Shown: positions 1-9,606 of the stretch, one piece after another
Numbering within the stretch: the stretch's first letter is position 1
Layout of the letters: every line of letters begins with the position of its first letter
Assembly: GCA_937910825.1 (NCBI GenBank)
Contig: CALEMO010000013.1
Location: forward strand, 1-9,729
Direction of reading: 5' to 3'
From: an uncultured Solirubrobacterales bacterium
GTDB lineage: Bacteria; Actinomycetota; Thermoleophilia; Solirubrobacterales; 70-9
DNA: 9,729 nucleotides
Program-made: the position numbers and the translations under genes
The notes under the pieces: generated by a model
What the model was told of the DNA's origin: nothing
Database searches by the model: none
The model's input: only the letters and a program-made list of their open reading frames with translations

Positions 1-1338
1 CACCAGCTCACCCAGCGGCTGATCGCCTTCTACGGCCAGCATGAACACCGCAAGCTGACCATCGCATCGGCCCAGCTCGCGATGGTGGACGCGGTCGGTG
101 GAAAGGCTCAGGCGACGCGCCTGAAAAAGTATCGGTCGGCGTGGCACCAGCATTCGAAAGCCGTCGCTGAACTGGATGAGATCGTCAGTCGTGATCAGGC
201 TCGTGAAAGGGACCTCGACCTGCTGCGCTTTGAGCTGAAAGAAATCGAAGCGGCATCCCCTTCGGCCGAAGAGCAGGCCGAGCTCGTGACCGAGCGTGAC
301 CGGCTCAGGCATTCCGAGGGCCTGCGGCTTGCCTCGCAGGCTGCGACGGTGACTATCGATGGTGGTGCGCCAGACGACGGTTCCACCGGTGGTGGGGTAT
401 CGGCGGGCCTCGCGGCGGTCACCGATGAGCTCTCCGCGGTGAAGGGCGTCGATCCGGAGCTCGACGCCCTCGGCGAGCGATTCGAAGGGGTGTTGCTTGA
501 GATTCAGGATGCCGCAGCTGAAATGCGCCGGTACGGGGAATCGATCGAAGCCGACCCGGGCAGGCTGGCGGAAATCGAAGAGCGGCTGGACCTCTTTCAC
601 CGGCTCGAGCGCAAGCACGGCGGCTCGATCGCCAAGGTGCTGCAGCATGCTGAGGATTGCCGGGCCCGGGTCGAGCAGCTGGAAGGGGGGGAAAGCCGCG
701 AACTCGAGCTGAGGGCCGAAATCGAACGGCTGGAGCTGACTCTTGCGGACGCGGCGGCCGAACTCACATCGGCCCGGCAGCGGGCGGCAAAAGAGCTTTC
801 GGCGTCGGTCAGCGAGCAACTTGAGGATCTGGCGATGCCGGGCGCGTCCCTCGAAGTCGAGCTCAAGCCGGTTGAAGGCGGTCCCGGGCCGTCCGGCGCG
901 CAGACGGTCGATTTCCTGCTGGCCCCGAATCCCGGAATGGAAGCGATGCCACTCAGGGAGGCCGCTTCCGGAGGTGAGCTTTCCCGGGTCATGCTCACCC
1001 TGGCCGGCACCGGTTCCGGTGCAGACGAACGGACCCTGGTCTTCGACGAGATCGATGCCGGGATCGGAGGGCATACCGCGACGGTGGTGGCCCAAAGGCT
1101 GCGCTCGGTAGCCGCCGACCGGCAGGTGATCGCGATCACCCATTTGCCGCAGGTCGCCGCGAGAGCGCAAACCCATTTCACGGTCGAGAAGCGGGTGACG
1201 GCCGAAATCGCGACGGCCGCGGTCTCGATGCTGGAAGAAGAAGGAAGGGTCGACGAGATCCGGCGCATGATGGGTGCGGCGAGCGGCGATGAAGCTGCAA
1301 CCCGGCACGCACGTGAACTGGTCGCCTCGAAGGGCTGA
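1..1338 (+). CDS. recN: DNA repair protein RecN, 3' portion (5' end outside window)
   Basis: RecN is a cytoplasmic SMC-like ATPase that helps repair double-strand breaks by recombination. The frame is open from base 1, so the N-terminal Walker A region lies upstream of the window and 445 residues remain. Residues are numbered from base 1. The RecN-typical GQHEH motif is at about 13-17. A long Glu/Arg/Leu-rich coiled coil follows (about 40-270), broken by a Gly/Ser/Asp-rich stretch near residues 119-133. The C-terminal ATPase lobe carries the ABC signature ASGGELS (about 321-327), a Walker B segment TLVFDE ending in the Asp-Glu pair at 349-350, then DAGIGG, and the switch histidine in THLPQVA (His381). 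Stop is TGA at 1336. It heads the recN-steA-mctB order known from actinobacteria. An internal ATG at 82 is not the real start, because the conserved RecN sequence continues upstream of it. Confidence 0.96.
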   Translation, partial: HQLTQRLIAFYGQHEHRKLTIASAQLAMVDAVGGKAQATRLKKYRSAWHQHSKAVAELDEIVSRDQARERDLDLLRFELKEIEAASPSAEEQAELVTERDRLRHSEGLRLASQAATVTIDGGAPDDGSTGGGVSAGLAAVTDELSAVKGVDPELDALGERFEGVLLEIQDAAAEMRRYGESIEADPGRLAEIEERLDLFHRLERKHGGSIAKVLQHAEDCRARVEQLEGGESRELELRAEIERLELTLADAAAELTSARQRAAKELSASVSEQLEDLAMPGASLEVELKPVEGGPGPSGAQTVDFLLAPNPGMEAMPLREAASGGELSRVMLTLAGTGSGADERTLVFDEIDAGIGGHTATVVAQRLRSVAADRQVIAITHLPQVAARAQTHFTVEKRVTAEIATAAVSMLEEEGRVDEIRRMMGAASGDEAATRHARELVASKG

Positions 1339-1364
1339 TCCCCGCCGCGGTGGCTGCCAGGCAT

Positions 1365-1370
1365 TACCCT
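1365..1370 (+). promoter_or_regulatory. Candidate -10 hexamer of a leaderless steA promoter
   Basis: TACCCT lies exactly 6 nt before the GTG at 1377. It fits the TANNNT actinobacterial -10 pattern and would place transcription initiation at or next to the start codon, giving a leaderless mRNA. No convincing -35 element is visible at the usual spacing. The same spacing recurs before mctB and mutM, which is the main support. Confidence 0.5.
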
Positions 1371-1376
1371 GAGCGG

Positions 1377-2570
1377 GTGAATGCGATCACCAGACGGCTC
1401 CGGGGCCGCGACGAAGCGGCGTCGCCTGCGCCGGCGAAGGAGCCGGAAAGCACCGCCGGGGTGGCGCGGATCGGACGCCGCACCAAAGACCTGGTCAAGG
1501 GACTGAAGCCCGGCGAAGTCGCGGTTATCGCTCACAGGAACATTGACCGGATCGCCGCCGAAGACCTGGTGGCGAGCGGTATAAAAGCGGTCCTGAACGA
1601 CCAGCCGTCATCGGACGACAAGTATCCGAACCGTGGCCCGCTGATCCTGGTAGACGCCGGTGTGCGCCTGATCGACTTCGGCGGCGATGCCGACCTTTTC
1701 GAGTTGCTTGATGATGGCGATTTCATTCAGCTTGACGGGCCTATTCTGAAGATTGACGGAGCAAAAATCGCCACTGGTGTCGAGCAACTGAAGCCGGATC
1801 TGGACCGCCGGCTCGCCAGGCAACAGGACGACATACACCTCGCGCTTGCCGCCTTCGCCGAAAATACGGCGTCGCACATTCAGCAGGAGAAGGAGATGCT
1901 CAGCGGCAGCATTGATCTTCCGTACACCCGCACCGATTTCCGCGATCGGCATGTGCTGATCGTAGTGCGCGGACCGAACTACAAGCGCGATCTGCGCGCC
2001 CTGCGTGCTTACATCGGTGACGTCAGGCCGGTTCTGGTCGGAGTCGACGGCGGGGCCGACGCGATCCGGGATGCGGGCTACCGCCCCGACATGATCCTCG
2101 GCGACATGGATTCGGCAACTGACCAGACCCTGAAATGTGGGGCCGAGCTGGTGGTGCATGCCTACGCCGATGGCAAAGCACCCGGCAAGCAGAGGCTGCT
2201 TGACCTGGACCTGGAGCCGACCATCCTTCCCGCGGTGGGTACCAGCCAGGACGTGGCGATGCTGATGGCCTATGAAAAGGGCGCAACCCTGATCGTGACC
2301 GTGGGTGCTCACTTCAACCTGATCGAGTTTCTCGACAAGGATCGCGATGGCATGTCGTCGACCTTCCTGACCAGGCTTCGCATCGGCGAGGTCCTGGTGG
2401 ATGCGAAGGGGGTGAGCCGCCTCTATACGCCGGGCATCACGCCCGGCCCGCTGTTCCTTTTCCTCACAGCTTTTCTGGTGCTGGTGGTGATCGTCGTACT
2501 CAGCTCTCCTGCACTCGCCGACCTGGTCGATCTGATCTGGCTGAAACTCAAGATCTGGCTCGGGTTCTAA
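1377..2570 (+). CDS. steA: SteA-like putative cytokinetic ring protein (TPK-like fold, C-terminal TM helix)
   Basis: Homologue of the Rv1697/SteA family. In Corynebacterium glutamicum SteA works with SteB in cell division and daughter-cell separation, to my knowledge. The N-terminal half carries family segments near KGLKPGEVAVI, DRIAAEDLVASG and YPNRGPLILVDAG. The middle is a thiamine-pyrophosphokinase-like domain with VGVDGGADAI, then GYRPDMILGDMDS around residues 237-246 counted from this start. Conserved GTSQDVAMLMAYEKGA and TFLTRLRIGEVLVDAKGV follow. A single membrane helix of about 20 residues (about 359-378) is followed by a short amphipathic tail. I chose GTG 1377 because of the hexamer 6 nt upstream. 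An in-frame GTG at 1350 would add nine residues but has no ribosome site. It lies 38 nt after recN and ends 9 nt before mctB. Thiamine pyrophosphokinase activity is not implied: the family kept the fold and gained a membrane anchor. Confidence 0.9.
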   Translation: MNAITRRLRGRDEAASPAPAKEPESTAGVARIGRRTKDLVKGLKPGEVAVIAHRNIDRIAAEDLVASGIKAVLNDQPSSDDKYPNRGPLILVDAGVRLIDFGGDADLFELLDDGDFIQLDGPILKIDGAKIATGVEQLKPDLDRRLARQQDDIHLALAAFAENTASHIQQEKEMLSGSIDLPYTRTDFRDRHVLIVVRGPNYKRDLRALRAYIGDVRPVLVGVDGGADAIRDAGYRPDMILGDMDSATDQTLKCGAELVVHAYADGKAPGKQRLLDLDLEPTILPAVGTSQDVAMLMAYEKGATLIVTVGAHFNLIEFLDKDRDGMSSTFLTRLRIGEVLVDAKGVSRLYTPGITPGPLFLFLTAFLVLVVIVVLSSPALADLVDLIWLKLKIWLGF

Positions 2571-2573
2571 GCT
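2568..2573 (+). promoter_or_regulatory. Candidate -10 hexamer of a leaderless mctB promoter, overlapping the steA stop codon
   Basis: TAAGCT is formed by the steA stop codon TAA plus the next three bases. It sits exactly 6 nt (CTCCCC) before the ATG of mctB. No Shine-Dalgarno sequence fits in the 9-nt gap between the genes, which favours leaderless initiation or coupling to steA. No clear -35 element is seen. Confidence 0.5.
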
Positions 2574-2579
2574 CTCCCC

Positions 2580-3473
2580 ATGGGTTACAGCGCGCGCTAC
2601 CACGCGGCCTCACTGGCCGCAGTCTTTTTCGCCCTCGCGATCGGCATCCTGGTCGGGTCGCAGGTCGGTGGCGACGTGCTCGACAACACCCGCAAAGACC
2701 TCGAATCCAGCCTGACCGGCGACCTCGACGATGCCCGCGGGCAGATCGATGACCTCGAGACCGAGATCAGCCAGGCCGACAATTTCGGCACGAGCGTTTT
2801 TCCGGCGCTCACCGAGAACCAGCTCGCGGGCATGCGTATCGGCCTGGTCGGACTCGGTTCGTTGCCCGACGGGGTGTCTGACTCGGTCGGGGATGCGCTG
2901 GCGCCGACCGGCGGCAAGCTGGCCGCGGTTGGAGTTGTACGCGAACCGCCGGATACCAAAGCCCTTTCGGGGGACCTCGCCGGAACCGGGCTGGCCCGGT
3001 TGAACCGCAATAACAGCGCGCTCGAACGCTATGGCAGGACCGCGGGCAGGCAGATGATCAGCGGGGGCCGGGTACTTGCGGCCACCCAGTCAGAGCTCCT
3101 TTCGCAGTCGAGCGGTCAGTTCGGAGGGCTCGATGGCCTGATCATCTATCGCGAAGAATCGGACGAACTCGAAGGCGAAGCGGCCCAACAGTCGAGGCGG
3201 CTCAATCGCAGCCTGATTTCAGGCGCGGAATCGACGTTTGCCCGGGTCGTGGGGGTCGAAGAGGTCGGGACCGACCCTTCATCGGTCGCCTACTTCAACG
3301 ATAACGGCCTGACCAGCATTGACAACCTCGATCAACCGGCCGGCAAGGTCAGTCTCGTATATGCGCTGGGCGGAGCTGAAGGAAGTTTTGGCGTAAAGGA
3401 TGGCTCCGAGCGGTTGTTTCCGGAGCTGATCAGGCAACCATCGGGCTCGGGCAACCAGCGAAAGCAGGGCTGA
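2580..3473 (+). CDS. mctB: MctB/SteB family membrane-anchored envelope protein (copper transporter MctB-like)
   Basis: The N-terminus GYSARYHAASLAAVFFALAI followed by GILVGS is the family hallmark: a signal-anchor helix at residues 8-26 that should place the rest of the protein outside the cytoplasm. Residues about 34-66 form a coiled coil of acidic and Leu-rich heptads, ending in the family motif QADNFG. An alpha/beta domain follows, and a conserved tail with SIDNLDQPAGKVSLVYAL. Family members include M. tuberculosis Rv1698 (MctB, linked to copper tolerance and reported as a channel-forming protein) and corynebacterial SteB, the partner of SteA. Because steA is immediately upstream, the SteB division role is the better inference. 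The copper role is untested, and no His/Cys/Met metal cluster is visible. It ends with TGA at 3471, in the same reading frame as the next gene. Length of 297 residues is normal for the family. Confidence 0.88.
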   Translation: MGYSARYHAASLAAVFFALAIGILVGSQVGGDVLDNTRKDLESSLTGDLDDARGQIDDLETEISQADNFGTSVFPALTENQLAGMRIGLVGLGSLPDGVSDSVGDALAPTGGKLAAVGVVREPPDTKALSGDLAGTGLARLNRNNSALERYGRTAGRQMISGGRVLAATQSELLSQSSGQFGGLDGLIIYREESDELEGEAAQQSRRLNRSLISGAESTFARVVGVEEVGTDPSSVAYFNDNGLTSIDNLDQPAGKVSLVYALGGAEGSFGVKDGSERLFPELIRQPSGSGNQRKQG

Positions 3474-3521
3474 GCAGTCACTTGGCTGGGGCTCCCGGTT
3501 GCCGTTCTGATTTCGCTCCTG

Positions 3522-6462
<2,941 letters not shown>

Positions 6463-6469
6463 TCACCGC

Positions 6470-7555
6470 ATGAGTCGATTCGTCCGGCTCTGCGAAATTG
6501 CGAGCCCCTCCGGTGACGAAGCGGCGATCGCGGCGGCGGTGAAGTCCGAACTGGACGGCTTCGGTCTCGAGGTCACCGAGGACGATGCCGCGGGGCCGGC
6601 CGGCGCTGGAAGCGGCAACCTGCTGACCAGAATCGAGGGTGAACGTCCCGAATACCTGTTCTTCTGCGCCCACCTGGACACGGTGCCACACGAAGGGGCG
6701 ATCGAGGTGGTGCTGGACGACGGTATCTATCGCAGCCGGGGTGAAACGATCCTCGGCGCGGATAACAAGGCGGCGGTGGCGGTACTGCTCGAACTTGCCA
6801 AGCGGCATGCGGGATCAAAGCCGCCGGTCGGCCTGGAGTTGCTCTTCACGGTGGCCGAGGAGCAGGGGCTCAGGGGAGCGGCCGCGTTTGATGTCGCGAG
6901 CCTGAAATCAACCTCCGGCTTCGTACTCGACCATGCTTCTGAAATCGGCGAGGTGATCGTCGCGGCGCCCAGCCACCATCGAATCAGCGCTGATTTCCAG
7001 GGAGTCGAGGCGCATGCGGGCATTGACCGGGGAACGGGTCGCTCTGCGATCGCTGCCGCTTCGAAAGCGATCGCCGCGATGGAGCTGGGTCGGCTTGACG
7101 AAGATACGACCGCCAACATCGGCCTGATTTCGGGCGGAACTTCAGGCAACGTGATTCCCGGCCGCTGCCGGGTGTCTGGGGAGGCGCGTTCGATCGACCC
7201 CGACCGGGTCGTCGCGGTGATCGCGCAGATGAGCGACCTGATGATCGAGGCCGCATCGGACCTCGGATGCGAGGTCGACATCACCACGGAAGGGGTCTTC
7301 ACCGGCTACCGCACGCCGGACGACTCGATTGCACTGCGGCATGCCGAGGCGGCGCTCGCCTGCCGCGGGCATGAGCCGCGCCGCATCTCCACCGGAGGCG
7401 GCAGCGACGCCAACGTATTCATGGCGGCCGGGCTGGACGCCCTGCTGCTCGCCAATGGCACATTCGACAACCACACCCCGCAGGAATCCGTCCCACGTGA
7501 GAATCTCTCCGAGATGCTCGAAATCTGCGAAGAGATAATCCGTGGGGCGGCCTGA
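6470..7555 (+). CDS. M20-family metallopeptidase, tripeptidase (PepT/YqjE)-like
   Basis: Predicted cytoplasmic di-zinc aminopeptidase releasing amino acids from short peptides. Seen in the 361-residue product: HLDTVPHEG with metal ligand His68 and Asp70; LGADNKAAVA with bridging Asp98; TVAEEQGLRGA with catalytic base Glu130 and ligand Glu131; VLDHASEIGE with Asp154; and, near the C-terminus, FDNHTPQE with His335. The lid/dimerisation domain (about 170-280) holds GVEAHAGI (His182), SKAIAAMELGRLDEDTTANIG and GGTSGNVIPGRC, close to the Bacillus YqjE-type tripeptidase pattern. All metal ligands are present, so an active enzyme is expected. ATG 6470 is the first usable start after the upstream stop and keeps the usual family N-terminus (FVRLCEIASPSGDE), but no Shine-Dalgarno sequence is visible, so translation may be coupled to the gene before it. 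Exact substrate specificity cannot be read from sequence. Confidence 0.92.
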   Translation: MSRFVRLCEIASPSGDEAAIAAAVKSELDGFGLEVTEDDAAGPAGAGSGNLLTRIEGERPEYLFFCAHLDTVPHEGAIEVVLDDGIYRSRGETILGADNKAAVAVLLELAKRHAGSKPPVGLELLFTVAEEQGLRGAAAFDVASLKSTSGFVLDHASEIGEVIVAAPSHHRISADFQGVEAHAGIDRGTGRSAIAAASKAIAAMELGRLDEDTTANIGLISGGTSGNVIPGRCRVSGEARSIDPDRVVAVIAQMSDLMIEAASDLGCEVDITTEGVFTGYRTPDDSIALRHAEAALACRGHEPRRISTGGGSDANVFMAAGLDALLLANGTFDNHTPQESVPRENLSEMLEICEEIIRGAA

Positions 7556-7557
7556 AA

Positions 7558-8577
7558 TTGCTCAAGCTGAGACAAGCGACGGTGGTATCGATCGATCCAC
7601 TGACGGTCGACCTGGCGGGGGAGCAACGCCCGGCATGGGCTGACACCGGGCTGGTCGGAGCCTGCGAAGTGGGGGACCTGGTCGTGGTCAATACGGAAGC
7701 CAGGGACCTGGGCCTCGGATCTGGCGGGTTCGACATCGTGCACGTCAACCTGACCCGCGGCCTCGACGGCGAAGGCGCCGAATCCGAGCACGTGATGAAG
7801 CTCAACTACAGCTCGCTTCAACATCCGGTCGCAACTATCGAAAGACCGGTCGGCGACCGGGGACCGGGTAGCGCCGTGCCGGTCCTGGCGATCGGACTGC
7901 ATGGCCACCTGGCGCCGGCCGCCTGGGCCGCGCGCGCTGCTTCGGACGGCGGCCAGGCTTTGCGCATCGCCTATGTGCAGACTGGCGGAGGAGCCCTGCC
8001 GGGCTCGATGTCGGATGACGTCAAGTGCCTGCTGGACAGCGGGCTGATCGCGGGGCACATCACCGCCGGTCCGGCCTACGGAGGGCAGTCCGAAGCGATA
8101 TCGCTGGTCGGCGCGCTGGACGCAGCCGGTTCGCTCGGGTTCGACGGGGTCATGGCCGGCCCGGGGCCCGGCATTCTGGGCTCCGCGACGACCTATGGAC
8201 ACGGGGGGATGGCAGCGCTGGACGCCGCTCATGCCGGCCTGTCCCTGGGGGCGGCAGTAGCGGTTTCGGCTCGCCTTTCCAGCAGCGACCCGCGGCCGCG
8301 GCACCGCGGTCTGAGCCACCACACCAGGACAGTCCTCGAGCTCCTGCTCGAGGCCGTGGTGGTGCCGGTGCCCGAGGGCAGGGATGACCTGGCTGAAGCA
8401 CTGATGCAGATCAGTGGCGGCATGCACCGGGTCCGCTTCGAGCCGGTTGATCTGGACGGCTACTGCCGCTCGGGCCTGCCGAGAAATACCATGGGCCGCG
8501 ACATCGACGACGACCCTGACTTTTTCAGCGGATCCCTGGCTGCCGGCGCGGCGCTTTTCAACTTGATCGGCAATTGA
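7558..8577 (+). CDS. DUF3866 family protein of unknown function
   Basis: 339 residues matching the actinobacterial DUF3866 family as I know it. In order: N-terminal TVVSI; GDLVVVNTEARDLGLGSGGFD (small beta-rich domain); EHVMKLNYSSLQHPV; LHGHLAP; RIAYVQTGGGALPGSMSD; ITAGPAYGGQSEAISL; MAGPGPGILGSATTYGHGG; SSSDPRPRHRGLSHHT; and the C-terminal NTMGRDIDDDPDFF. The repeated Gly-rich turns and the His-rich HRGLSHH segment look like active or binding-site loops, but no reaction is known to me. There is no signal peptide or membrane helix, so it is probably cytoplasmic. TTG 7558 is chosen because the family N-terminus starts here (LKLRQATVV). It sits 2 nt after the peptidase stop, with a weak G-rich stretch (7544-7550) 7 nt upstream. 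An in-frame GTG at 7582 would cut conserved residues. Close spacing suggests cotranscription with the peptidase. Confidence 0.88.
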   Translation: MLKLRQATVVSIDPLTVDLAGEQRPAWADTGLVGACEVGDLVVVNTEARDLGLGSGGFDIVHVNLTRGLDGEGAESEHVMKLNYSSLQHPVATIERPVGDRGPGSAVPVLAIGLHGHLAPAAWAARAASDGGQALRIAYVQTGGGALPGSMSDDVKCLLDSGLIAGHITAGPAYGGQSEAISLVGALDAAGSLGFDGVMAGPGPGILGSATTYGHGGMAALDAAHAGLSLGAAVAVSARLSSSDPRPRHRGLSHHTRTVLELLLEAVVVPVPEGRDDLAEALMQISGGMHRVRFEPVDLDGYCRSGLPRNTMGRDIDDDPDFFSGSLAAGAALFNLIGN

Positions 8578-8643
8578 GCAGGACGGTTTTGCGGGATTCC
8601 TTGCGCGGCAAGGGAAGGGGGGTGGCGAAGCGAAACCGGAAGC
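8578..8643 (+). other. Intergenic spacer with small hairpin before xerD
   Basis: This 66-bp gap is the longest non-coding stretch in the window if the GT4 start lies upstream of 3522. It holds CCTTGC (8599-8604), loop GCG, then GCAAGG (8608-8613): a perfect 6-bp stem with a 3-nt loop. A run of six G (8617-8622) follows shortly after. There is no T-tract, so it is not a standard intrinsic terminator. No TANNNT box occurs at the leaderless spacing before xerD. Confidence 0.45.
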
Positions 8644-9597
8644 ATGCCTCCAGTCCTGGTCACGCCAGAAGCCGAAGTCCAGAGTGCCCGATTCGAACAC
8701 CTGTTGCTCGACTTCCTGGCCTACCTTGAGCTCGAGCGGGGGCTGTCGCGAAATACGCTAAACGCGTACCGCACCGACCTGCTCCAGTTCGGCTCATACC
8801 TGAGAAAGAACGGGATCGACCCGCTGTTGATCGATCCGGCGCAGATGTCCGAGTTCATCTCGACCCTGTCCTCAGCCAACGGAGACCAGCCACTCGCAGC
8901 TTCGACGGTGCACAGAAAGACCGCTGCGATCAGGTCCTTCTACAAACATCTTCGCCGTGAAGACCTGATTACCGACGACCCTACGGTCGGGTTGAGCACG
9001 CCCAAGCGCTCGAAGAAGCTTCCCCAGGTGCTCAATCAGGCGGAAGTAGCCAAGCTGCTTGCGGCCCCGCGCGGATCAACGCCGCAGGCCTATCGGGACC
9101 GTGCGATTCTCGAAGTCATGTACGCCTGCGGCCTGCGAGCCTCGGAATTGACTGGCCTCGAAATGGCCGACGTCGACACCCATCACGGGATGCTGAAGGC
9201 ACGCGGCAAAGGAAGCAAGGAGCGCATCGTGCCACTCGGTCGGCAGGCGATTTATGCGATCGACCTCTATCAGCGGACCGCCCGTCCGGTTCTGGTCAAG
9301 GGCGGGAGTGAAAAGGCGCTGTTTCTCAACTTTCGCGGCAAATCACTCACCAGGCAAGGCCTCTACAAGATCGTCCAGGGGTACGCGAAATCGGTCGGCC
9401 TCGATGAGCGCATGAGCCCGCATACCCTCAGGCATTCCTTTGCCACTCACCTGCTCGCCGGTGGTTGCGACCTGCGGGCGGTTCAGGAGATGCTCGGGCA
9501 CGCCGATGTGGCGACAACGCAGATGTACACTCACCTTTCGGGCCAGCAGCTGAAAGACGTCTACTTCAAGACCCACCCGCGGGCCAACGGGCACTAA
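8644..9597 (+). CDS. xerD: Site-specific tyrosine recombinase, XerD type
   Basis: Acts with XerC (or alone) at dif to resolve chromosome dimers at division. The 317-residue product has the SAM-like core-binding domain (about 15-105: FLAYLELERGLSRNTLNAYRxDL, then TVHRKTAAIRSFYKHL) and the catalytic domain with the full tyrosine-recombinase set: Arg165 in CGLRASELTGL, Lys189 in GKGSKER, His260 and Arg263 in SPHTLRHSFATH, His286 in LGHADVATTQ and nucleophile Tyr295 in MYTHLS. The Xer-typical end YFKTHPRA follows. Length is normal and the site complete, so it is a chromosomal Xer rather than a mobile integrase. Synteny with Rv1701 favours XerD over XerC. ATG 8644 is the first start codon in frame after the upstream stop; GGAAG lies too close for a good ribosome site. 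The stop TAA overlaps the mutM promoter candidate. Confidence 0.93.
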   Translation: MPPVLVTPEAEVQSARFEHLLLDFLAYLELERGLSRNTLNAYRTDLLQFGSYLRKNGIDPLLIDPAQMSEFISTLSSANGDQPLAASTVHRKTAAIRSFYKHLRREDLITDDPTVGLSTPKRSKKLPQVLNQAEVAKLLAAPRGSTPQAYRDRAILEVMYACGLRASELTGLEMADVDTHHGMLKARGKGSKERIVPLGRQAIYAIDLYQRTARPVLVKGGSEKALFLNFRGKSLTRQGLYKIVQGYAKSVGLDERMSPHTLRHSFATHLLAGGCDLRAVQEMLGHADVATTQMYTHLSGQQLKDVYFKTHPRANGH

Positions 9598-9600
9598 CCT
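9595..9600 (+). promoter_or_regulatory. Candidate -10 hexamer of a leaderless mutM promoter, overlapping the xerD stop codon
   Basis: TAACCT begins with the xerD stop codon TAA and ends exactly 6 nt (TGGCGG) before the GTG at 9607. Spacing matches the sites before steA and mctB. There is no Shine-Dalgarno sequence in the 9-nt gap and no clear -35 element. Confidence 0.5.
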
Positions 9601-9606
9601 TGGCGG

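Noticed and set aside
349..420. Gly/Asp/Ser-rich break in the RecN coiled coil as a possible insertion
   Set aside because: RecN proteins commonly have a variable hinge-like loop at this point, and the frame and flanking coiled coil are intact.
597..1535. Antisense reading frame (312 residues) opposite recN and the steA start
   Set aside because: Ser/Arg-rich, low-complexity shadow of the coding strand. recN conservation explains the region.
2429..2447. Terminator-like hairpin (GCCGGGC, loop ATCAC, GCCCGGC) followed by a T-containing stretch
   Set aside because: It lies inside steA, before the conserved membrane helix. The T-run is interrupted, and the bases encode the Pro-Gly repeat TPGITPG, which explains the symmetry.
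8291..8300. 10-bp palindrome CGCGGCCGCG
   Set aside because: Falls in conserved codons of the DUF3866 PRPRHRG segment; chance palindrome in GC-rich sequence.
8334..8353. Perfect inverted repeat CCTCGAG - 6 nt - CTCGAGG
   Set aside because: Inside DUF3866, encoding a Leu/Glu stretch. Common GC-rich codons (CTC, GAG, CTG) readily make such palindromes and there is no other sign of an operator or attachment site.
7306..8700. Long antisense reading frame (464 residues) on the - strand
   Set aside because: It lies opposite the peptidase and DUF3866 genes, both of which have clear family motifs. Long antisense frames are expected in GC-rich DNA, and its product shows no recognisable domain.
8644..9597. 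Tyrosine recombinase as the integrase of a mobile element
   Set aside because: Xer-type length and motifs, conserved synteny with recN-pyrG, and no attachment repeats, tRNA or phage genes nearby. It is a chromosomal XerD-type protein.
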